Shown here: positions 7,323 through 11,504 of the stretch, piece after piece
How the letters are laid out: every line of letters begins with the position of its first letter
Numbering within the stretch: position 1 is the first letter of the stretch
Source: CADEED01 sp046733635
GTDB taxonomy: Bacteria > Pseudomonadota > Gammaproteobacteria > Steroidobacterales > Steroidobacteraceae
Assembly: GCA_046733635.1 (NCBI GenBank)
Contig: JBKPPO010000027.1
Coordinates: 1 to 11,504 of the forward strand
Reading direction: 5' to 3'
Length of the DNA stretch: 11,504 nucleotides
Notes under the pieces: generated by a model
The model's input: only the letters and a program-made list of their open reading frames with translations
Told to the model about the DNA's origin: nothing
The model's database searches: none
Program-made: the position numbers and the translations under genes

Positions 7323-8093
7323 CTACTCCTTCGCCACCATCGCTTCGGGGAAGCGCGTCTCCAGGATCGCCGCGAACTGGGTGACGCGCTCCACGAGCTG
7401 CGCGGTCTCGCGTCCGTTGGCGTAACCGCGCTTCACGCGCGTGTGCCAGGCCGGATCGGAGAGGCGATGCAGGTTGGCGCGCACGTCGGCCCATTTGTCC
7501 GGGCTCTTCTTGCGCATCTGCGTGATGATGCGCGCGTCTTCGAGATGGCCGATGCCCATGTTGTACGCGGCCATCGCCATGAGCGTGCGGTCGGGATCCA
7601 TGATCCGCTTGGGGATGCGTTCCTTGAGGTACGCCAGGTAACGCGCGCCGCCCATGATGTTCTCGTCCGGGTGAAAGACGTCCTTCACGCCCATCTTGGT
7701 CGCCGTGACGGGCATGAGCATCATCACGCCCTGGGCGCCGCGCGGTGACACGGCAGTGGGCCGCCATTTGGACTCCTGGTAGCCCAGGGCCGCGAGCAGC
7801 CGCCAGTCGATGCCGGTCTCCAGGGCCGCAGCCTCAAAGGAGGGGCGCATCTCGGGCAGCCGGGATTCGATGTGATCGTGGAAGGCCGCGGCCAGGCGGC
7901 GGGGCAGGCGGGCCCTTTGTTGATGATGAGCGGGCGCCGGGTCCTGAGAGGCCCGGACAGGGGGTTTGACGGGAGTTTTGGGAGCGTCGTCGGCGCGAGC
8001 CAGCCCCGACCCCAGGGATATACCCAGAGCGGTAACGGCCATGGCGAGGAACGCCAGCCCAATCCTGATTGTTCGCCCCTTGGCTTTGTTCAT
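7323..8093 (-). CDS. MltF-like lytic transglycosylase (SLT domain only)
   Basis: This 256-residue protein has an N-terminal hydrophobic export segment (about 10-34, ending ARA), a Pro/Ala-rich linker, and a goose-type lysozyme/SLT transglycosylase domain (about 85-250). The catalytic glutamate is probably Glu107 in ALGYQESKW (103-111). It is followed by TAVSPRGAQGVMMLMPVTA (113-131), NIMGGARYLAYL (145-156) and AAYNMGIGHL (175-184). These stretches most resemble the catalytic half of MltF, which cleaves peptidoglycan to 1,6-anhydromuropeptides. Unlike MltF, it has no upstream solute-binding-like regulatory domain. The frame is open up to 8300, but that extension would translate the tRNA-Ser gene antisense, so the ATG at 8093 that gives the signal peptide is preferred. 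No strong ribosome site precedes it. It is divergent from tRNA-Ser and convergent, with zero spacing, with the DUF1080 gene. Confidence 0.9.
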   Translation of the reverse strand: MNKAKGRTIRIGLAFLAMAVTALGISLGSGLARADDAPKTPVKPPVRASQDPAPAHHQQRARLPRRLAAAFHDHIESRLPEMRPSFEAAALETGIDWRLLAALGYQESKWRPTAVSPRGAQGVMMLMPVTATKMGVKDVFHPDENIMGGARYLAYLKERIPKRIMDPDRTLMAMAAYNMGIGHLEDARIITQMRKKSPDKWADVRANLHRLSDPAWHTRVKRGYANGRETAQLVERVTQFAAILETRFPEAMVAKE

Positions 8094-8107
8094 TGCTCGT
8101 CTACAAT
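8080..8107 (+). promoter_or_regulatory. Probable sigma-70 promoter of tRNA-Ser
   Basis: A -35-like TTGGCT (8080-8085) and a near-consensus -10 TACAAT (8102-8107) are spaced by 16 bases. They are followed by a GC-rich discriminator (ACGCGCCCCGCG), as is typical of stable-RNA promoters. Initiation near 8114 would give a leader of about 47 bases before the tRNA. The -35 box lies inside the first codons of the divergent transglycosylase gene, so the two genes share regulatory DNA. Confidence 0.6.
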
Positions 8108-8160
8108 ACGCGCCCCGCGTGGGACGGCCCTTGTTCGAGGTTCGTTCCGGTTTCTCGCGC

Positions 8161-8253
8161 GGAGAGGTACCGAAGCGGTCATAACGGCGCCGACTCGAAA
8201 TCGGATGGTCGGGTAATTCCGGCACGTGAGTTCGAATCTCACCCTCTCCGCCA
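8161..8253 (+). tRNA. tRNA-Ser (anticodon CGA)
   Basis: The cloverleaf is complete. Acceptor stem GGAGAGG (8161-8167) pairs with CCTCTCC (8243-8249), followed by discriminator G8250 and an encoded CCA (8251-8253). The D stem is CCG/CGG (8170-8172 with 8185-8187). The anticodon loop is 8194-8200, with CGA at 8196-8198, reading the serine codon UCG. The long variable arm expected of class II tRNAs has a 5-bp stem (8208-8212 with 8219-8223). The T arm is GTGAG/CTCAC (8226-8230 with 8238-8242) around TTCGAAT. The only oddity in the body is a G-A mismatch at the base of the anticodon stem (8189/8205). Its 3' portion is repeated twice downstream, once inverted and once direct. Confidence 0.96.
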
Positions 8254-8275
8254 CTCAATCTCCTACCGTCATCGC

Positions 8276-8415
8276 GGGTGAGATTCGAACTCACGTGCAT
8301 GGAGCAGCGAGTTCGACGGGTTTGCAGAGCAAACCCGGACGGATTCGCTTCGCGAATCCGGTCCCGCGCTTCGCGCGGGACGAGCGGCGGTCCCCCGCCG
8401 CGAGCAATCTCACCC
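8276..8415 (+). repeat. Multi-hairpin element downstream of tRNA-Ser, built from tRNA 3'-end copies
   Basis: An outer 10-bp inverted repeat, GGGTGAGATT (8276-8285) with AATCTCACCC (8406-8415), encloses five consecutive hairpins. H1 is CGAACTC (8286-8292) with GAGTTCG (8309-8315) and a 16-base loop. H2 is a 9-bp stem, 8317-8325 with 8329-8337, loop AGA. H3 is a 9-bp stem, 8340-8348 with 8352-8360, loop TTC. H4 is a 9-bp stem, 8361-8369 with 8373-8381, loop TTC. H5 is GCGGCGG (8384-8390) with CCGCCGC (8395-8401). Spacers between stems are 0-4 bases, so 102 of 140 bases can pair. The left end is a 23-base perfect inverted copy of tRNA-Ser bases 8222-8244, and the right end is a direct copy of the tRNA 3' region. 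There is no open reading frame of note and no terminal T-run. Function is unknown; possibilities are an RNA structure co-transcribed with the tRNA, a REP-like mobile repeat, or an integration scar. Confidence 0.75.
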
Positions 8416-8419
8416 TCTC
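8406..8419 (+). repeat. Direct repeat of the tRNA-Ser 3' end
   Basis: AATCTCACCCTCTC here is identical to tRNA-Ser bases 8235-8248 (T stem plus acceptor 3' strand); the next bases differ by one substitution before GC matches again. The two copies are 171 bases apart in the same orientation, as att sites of tRNA-targeting elements or tRNA-tail repeats would be. No integrase gene lies between them. Confidence 0.6.
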
Positions 8420-8423
8420 AGCG

Positions 8424-8561
8424 GTGACCTATCTCTTCTCTCTTCCGGTCCTTCACCCGGCCCTTCGTCCCGATCCCGCGGCGCTCACTCTCAGGTCTTT
8501 TCCATCGCGACAGGGCTCTACTGTCCCACGCCGTCCTCAAAACCTGACCCGCCACACACAT
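8424..8561. other. Gene-free spacer between tRNA-Ser element and sigma-factor gene
   Basis: This is the rest of the roughly 300-base gene-free stretch after the tRNA. It begins with a pyrimidine-rich run (about 8429-8445) and has one weak hairpin (GACAG 8509-8513 with CTGTC 8521-8525) not followed by T residues on either strand. No gene, promoter or convincing terminator is seen. Confidence 0.4.
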
Positions 8562-9779
8562 TCAGCTTTTCGCGGCCCCCGCCGCTTGCGCGCGCCTGCG
8601 CGCCAAAAATTCCTTCTCTTTCAAGTTCTCACAGCGCTCCAGCGCAGCGGTGTAAGACAAAGCCGACTCTTTCGCGTTCCCCAGCCGCCGAAACAGGTCC
8701 GCCTTCACCGCATGCCATAAGTAATACCGCTCGAGCCGAAGTTCCTCGACCAGTTGCAGCGCCTTGCCGGGCCCGTCGATCTCGGCCACCACCACTGCGC
8801 GATTCAACGCCACTACCGGCGTGGGGCCGATCGTCATGAGCTGGTCGTAGAGCGCCAGGATCTGCCGCCAATCCGTGTCGGCAGCGGCGCGAGCATCGGC
8901 ATGCACCGCGTTGATCGCCGCCTGAATCTGGTAGGGCCCCGGCCGGTTGATCGCGAGGCACCGCCGCACCAGCGCCTGGCCTTCATCGATCTGGTGGCGC
9001 AGCCAGAGCGTCCGGTCCTGCTCCGCGAGCGTGAGCAATCCGCCCTGGGCGTCCAGGCGCGCCTCGCGCCGCGAGTCCACGAGCAACAGCAGCGCGAGCA
9101 GCCCCATGACCTCCGGATCGCCGGGTATCAACTCGCCGAGCAGTCGCGCCAGTCGCAGAGCCTCATCGGCCACTTCGCGCCGCTGCAGGTCGTCACCCGA
9201 CGTGGCTCCGTAACCTTCGTTGAACAGTAGATAGACCACCGCGAGCACGCTTCGCAGCCTCGATGGCAGATCCGCGGCCTCGGGCACGCGGTAGGGGATG
9301 CCGGCCGCGCGGATCTTGGCCTTGGCGCGGGAGATGCGCTGCGCCAGCGTGGGTTCCGGGACCAGGAATGCGCGGGCGATCTCCGCGGGGGTGAGGCCGC
9401 CGACCATTCGCAGGGTCAACGCGAGTTGCGCTTCCGGGGCCAGCGCCGGATGGCAGCAGGTGAAGATCAGTCGAAGCTGGTCGTCCCGCACGTCGGGCTC
9501 CTCGGCGTCGTCGGCCTCGAGCAGGCGCATCGCCGCCTGCTGACGCTCATCGCGTGTGGATTCGCGTCGCAGGCGGTCGATGGCGCCATTTCGCGCCGTG
9601 GTGAGGATCCAGGCGGCCGGCGAGGGCGGAACGCCTTCGACGCTCCAGCGCACGATCGCTTTCGCGAAAGCGTCCTGCACGGCGTCCTCGGCCAGAGAGA
9701 GGTCTCCGAGCTTCCTCGCGAGCACGGCCACGGCGCGACCGTGCTCGCGGCGGAAGATCTCCGCGATGGTCTCGTTCAT
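8562..9779 (-). CDS. ECF sigma factor of the ECF42/DGPF-associated type with TPR-like C-terminal extension
   Basis: This 405-residue sigma factor is about twice the length of a minimal ECF sigma. Region 2 (about 12-75) contains EDAVQDAFAKAI and AAWILTTARNGAIDRLRR. The family hallmark RLIFTCCHPALAPEAQLALT (103-122) precedes region 4 (about 115-158), with GLTPAEIARAFLVPEPTLAQRISRAK read as GLTPAEIARAFLV and PEPTLAQRISRAK. After IPYRVPEAADLPSRL and YLLFNEGY (160-190) comes a long helical, TPR-like C-terminal part (about 190-400), which in the ECF42 group is required for activity. The start is the ATG at 9779; the frame is open to 9941, but that stretch overlaps the DGPF gene and lacks homology. 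Only 10 bases separate it from the stop of the DGPF gene upstream, the standard pairing for this sigma group, which lacks a classical anti-sigma factor. Targets usually include the DGPF gene itself. Confidence 0.94.
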   Translation of the reverse strand: MNETIAEIFRREHGRAVAVLARKLGDLSLAEDAVQDAFAKAIVRWSVEGVPPSPAAWILTTARNGAIDRLRRESTRDERQQAAMRLLEADDAEEPDVRDDQLRLIFTCCHPALAPEAQLALTLRMVGGLTPAEIARAFLVPEPTLAQRISRAKAKIRAAGIPYRVPEAADLPSRLRSVLAVVYLLFNEGYGATSGDDLQRREVADEALRLARLLGELIPGDPEVMGLLALLLLVDSRREARLDAQGGLLTLAEQDRTLWLRHQIDEGQALVRRCLAINRPGPYQIQAAINAVHADARAAADTDWRQILALYDQLMTIGPTPVVALNRAVVVAEIDGPGKALQLVEELRLERYYLWHAVKADLFRRLGNAKESALSYTAALERCENLKEKEFLARRRAQAAGAAKS

Positions 9780-9789
9780 CGACGAGAGC

Positions 9790-10143
9790 TCAGCAGTGGC
9801 CCTCCAAGAAGGGCCGCACTTCGATCGGGGTGGTCGTGGCTCGCGCGAGTTTCCGGGCCCAGCCCAGCGCCACGTCGAGGTCTGGCGCCTGGAGCACGGT
9901 GATGCCGCCGATCTGCTCCTTGCTTTCGATGAACGGTCCATCGGTGGTCAGGATCTCGCCGCCTTGCTCTCGCAGGACGGTCGCGGTATTCGCGGGATAG
10001 AGGCCGCCGCTGAATACCCAGACCCCCGCCGCCTGCATGTCCTTCTGCACGGCGGAAACGTCGCGCATGATTTTCTGCAGGGCTTCGGGCTCGGGTTGCG
10101 TGCTGCCGGCGGGGTAACAAACGGTGAGCAAGTACTGTTTCAT
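9790..10143 (-). CDS. DGPF/YCII-domain protein paired with ECF sigma factor
   Basis: This 117-residue alpha/beta protein of the YCII-related family (PF03795) begins MKQYLLTVCYP. It carries the name-giving DGPF motif at 68-71 in ILTTDGPFIESKEQIGG (64-80), followed by a C-terminal helix and strand ending IEVRPF. Such proteins are encoded, often in several copies, beside ECF42 sigma factors and are thought to be part of their regulon; the biochemical activity is unknown. A perfect AGGAGG ribosome site (10148-10153) lies four bases before the ATG. It is the first gene of a two-gene unit with the sigma factor and is divergent from the acidic-protein gene. The TGTCGA box 40 bases upstream may be the sigma factor's own -35 element. 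Confidence 0.93.
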   Translation of the reverse strand: MKQYLLTVCYPAGSTQPEPEALQKIMRDVSAVQKDMQAAGVWVFSGGLYPANTATVLREQGGEILTTDGPFIESKEQIGGITVLQAPDLDVALGWARKLARATTTPIEVRPFLEGHC

Positions 10144-10159
10144 GTGTCCTCCTGGCTCT

Positions 10160-10188
10160 TATACGAATGCCCCGCCTCGAATTCGACA
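10160..10188 (-). promoter_or_regulatory. Candidate ECF42-type promoter of the DGPF-sigma unit
   Basis: On the minus strand TGTCGA (10188-10183) is followed after 17 bases by CGTATA (10165-10160), about 16 bases before the ATG at 10143. From memory, ECF42 promoters carry a conserved TGTCGA in the -35 region, so this would fit autoregulation. A sigma-70-like TATAAG (10163-10158) overlaps the same place, so a housekeeping promoter is an alternative. A 6-bp inverted repeat (CGACAG 10184-10189 with CTGTCG 10203-10208) overlaps the -35 box. Confidence 0.5.
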
Positions 10189-10300
10189 GCCCGTCCCACC
10201 CGCTGTCGTCTTTCGACTATCCGCATCACTCCGGGTCGGCAACTTATGGTGAAGGCGTGCCCGTTGCTAGCGTGATCCTCCATTTCAGAGGAGAGGAATC

Positions 10301-10582
10301 ATGGCCAATCGCGAACAACTCCCTACGCCGCGGGATGGAAAGCGGCTGAATCCCACCACCACGTCGCCGGACGATGACGAGGCTCAACTGGAAGATGTCA
10401 CGCGTGCAACGGCTGACGAGGACCTCGATGACGTCCGGTTGGCCGCCGAAGAAGACGCCGACGAGGACCTCGAGGACGAGGACGACGAGGTGGACGACGA
10501 AGTCGATGATGAGGCCGACGAAGAAGTGGATGTCGACGATTCAGAGGACGATGAGTCCGGTACGAATGCTCCGCGGATGTGA
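10301..10582 (+). CDS. Small, extremely acidic hypothetical protein
   Basis: This protein has 93 residues and I do not recognise a family. A short mixed-charge head (MANREQLPTPRDGKRLNP, 1-18) is followed by a tail that is almost wholly Asp/Glu with regularly placed Val and Leu, peaking at residues about 50-85. About 41 residues are acidic against 7 Lys/Arg. There is no signal peptide, membrane segment or cysteine, so a soluble, disordered cytoplasmic protein is expected. It is supported as a real gene by a strong purine-rich ribosome site, AGAGGAGAGG (10287-10296), just before the ATG, and by its isolated position with its own upstream region. It is divergent from the DGPF-sigma unit and convergent with the TagH-like gene, 39 bases apart. 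A DNA-mimic, chaperone-like or cation-binding role can be imagined but not supported. The antisense frame reads as low-complexity Ser/Arg and is a shadow. Confidence 0.75.
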   Translation: MANREQLPTPRDGKRLNPTTTSPDDDEAQLEDVTRATADEDLDDVRLAAEEDADEDLEDEDDEVDDEVDDEADEEVDVDDSEDDESGTNAPRM

Positions 10583-10621
10583 TCGACAGCGCGGTCGCCG
10601 GATGAGCGGCGGCCGCCTCGA

Positions 10622-11504
10622 TCAGGCGGCGTCGATGGACTGGGAGCCGTCGTCGGTTTCGCGCGCGCGATTCTCGTAGTTCTGCGCGAACGTCTCCACG
10701 AAGATATGCGGCAGCGCGCCCGGCTGCATCTCGCAGAGGCTGCGGTAGAAGTCTCCGTACAGCTCCCAGTTCCCCATGGTCTTGCGACGCGCGCTGCGTT
10801 CGAAGCGCGTCGCGAGATCGCGCGGATCGAGGCGGCTGACGAAATCCACGAACGCCGCACGCATGGCTTCGATCATGGCGTCGTCATGCCGGCGCGCGTC
10901 CGTGAACGAACCGCGCAGCCATTGCACGGCGTCGAAGCGCCGGCTGTCATGTGCGCGCAGCAGTTCCTGGATCAATTCTTCGACGGAATGTCGTTCGAGC
11001 GATGGCAGCAGGTCGACTGGTTCCTTTTCATACGTCACGCGCAGCTTGCTCCGCTGCGCCTGCTGGCTTCGGCTGCCTTCCTTGAGGCCGAGGAGAGATT
11101 CGCGCAGGAGCTGGCCGGCCAGATGCAGCATGCGCGCATGGGCTTCGACGGGCAGCGATTCCACGCCGATGCCCGCGCCACGGCAGAACGCCTGCAGGCC
11201 CGGAGTGTTGCTCGCCGTGGGCGGTGGCGGCAGCGACACTTCCGCGACGTGCGGGGGCGGGGCGGGAGGAGCCGGAGCAGTCACCGGTTGTTGTGCTGCC
11301 TTCTCCCGCTGCGTTTTCTCGGCGCCGCGAGCCAGGCGCGCGATGCGTCTCGCCACGGCTTCGGAATTCACTTCGAGCTCGGGCGACGTCGCCGGCTCGC
11401 GATGCATGTCCTGGGTCTGGATCAATGCGCGCGTGCGCGCGGAGACCGCCTGGCCAAATGCGTTGACCGGCTTGAGTTCGTCGCTGGAGAGGTCGCTGCT
11501 GGCC
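10622..11504 (-). CDS. tagH: TagH-like type VI secretion FHA protein, C-terminal part (partial, runs off right edge)
   Basis: 293 residues are visible and the frame is open to the window edge, so the true start and the expected N-terminal FHA (phosphothreonine-binding) domain lie outside. After a Pro/Ala-rich linker comes the conserved C-terminal domain of T6SS-associated FHA proteins. It is seen in AFCRGAGI (first helix), HLAGQLLRESLLGLKE, QRSKLRVTYEK, the AMIEAMRAAFVDFVSRLDP helix that precedes the FE-containing segment, and WELYGDFYRSL followed by FVETFAQNYE. In TagH/Fha proteins the FHA domain links threonine phosphorylation to T6SS assembly. The RSKLR stretch aligns with the family's KxExR-like position, but the typical 'NNPLKF' part is replaced by EKEPVDLLPS, so the match is to the family rather than to a close homologue. 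A TTG at 11425 could serve as an internal start but has no reason to be preferred. Other T6SS genes would be expected beyond the right edge. Confidence 0.8.
   Translation of the reverse strand, partial: ASSDLSSDELKPVNAFGQAVSARTRALIQTQDMHREPATSPELEVNSEAVARRIARLARGAEKTQREKAAQQPVTAPAPPAPPPHVAEVSLPPPPTASNTPGLQAFCRGAGIGVESLPVEAHARMLHLAGQLLRESLLGLKEGSRSQQAQRSKLRVTYEKEPVDLLPSLERHSVEELIQELLRAHDSRRFDAVQWLRGSFTDARRHDDAMIEAMRAAFVDFVSRLDPRDLATRFERSARRKTMGNWELYGDFYRSLCEMQPGALPHIFVETFAQNYENRARETDDGSQSIDAA

Noticed and set aside
8094..8300. Upstream extension of the transglycosylase frame to 8300
   Set aside because: It would translate the antisense of the tRNA-Ser gene and bury the signal peptide; the ATG at 8093 is better.
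8276..8415. CRISPR array
   Set aside because: The hairpins differ in sequence and have no spacers of regular length; they are not direct repeats.
8235..8419. Genomic island or prophage att sites at tRNA-Ser
   Set aside because: The enclosed segment is about 170 bases with no integrase or other gene, so a true island is not supported; kept only as a repeat observation.
10612..10630. Hairpin GCCGCCT/AGGCGGC between the convergent acidic-protein and TagH-like genes, considered as a shared terminator
   Set aside because: The stem is only 7 bp, overlaps the TagH stop codon, and no T-run follows on either strand.
10384..10860. Minus-strand Ser/Arg-rich frame opposite the acidic gene
   Set aside because: It is the low-complexity mirror of the Asp/Glu codons and overlaps the TagH-like gene out of frame.

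Overview
The window is GC-rich with tightly packed genes. Its gene content (a gammaproteobacterial-style alternative chemosensory operon, tadA, a YceI-family protein, an MltF-like transglycosylase, an ECF sigma factor of the DGPF/TPR type, and a TagH-like type VI secretion protein) suggests a free-living proteobacterium. A gammaproteobacterium of the Xanthomonadales/Steroidobacter/Nevskia kind is most likely, but this is inferred from gene content only.

Bases 1-4672 (minus strand) hold a chemosensory operon, read from right to left: CheW-like protein, CheR methyltransferase with a TPR tail, second CheW-like protein, CHASE3 methyl-accepting protein, and the start of CheA, which runs off the left edge. 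The genes overlap by 4-11 bases or are 3 bases apart, so they are probably one transcript. Two CheW genes flanking a CheR-TPR gene recall the Wsp surface-sensing system rather than a flagellar chemotaxis operon. CheB and any output protein would lie beyond the left edge.

Bases 4837-7322 (plus strand) carry tadA (tRNA-Arg adenosine deaminase), then a secreted YceI-family protein whose stop overlaps the region of a secreted two-domain DUF1080 protein. The DUF1080 gene abuts, tail to tail and with no spacer, a minus-strand gene for a short MltF-like lytic transglycosylase (7323-8093).

Bases 8094-8423 hold a tRNA-Ser(CGA) gene with a recognisable promoter. Downstream is a remarkable 140-base element: a 10-bp outer stem enclosing five back-to-back hairpins, whose two ends are partial copies (one inverted, one direct) of the 3' end of the tRNA gene. 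This is the most unusual feature in the window.

Bases 8562-10143 (minus strand) are a two-gene unit encoding a DGPF/YCII-domain protein and an ECF42-type sigma factor with a TPR-like C-terminal extension, preceded by a candidate self-regulated promoter. Bases 10301-10582 (plus strand) encode a small, extremely acidic protein of unknown function. The right edge (10622-11504, minus strand) holds the C-terminal part of a TagH-like type VI secretion protein, whose N-terminal part lies outside the window.
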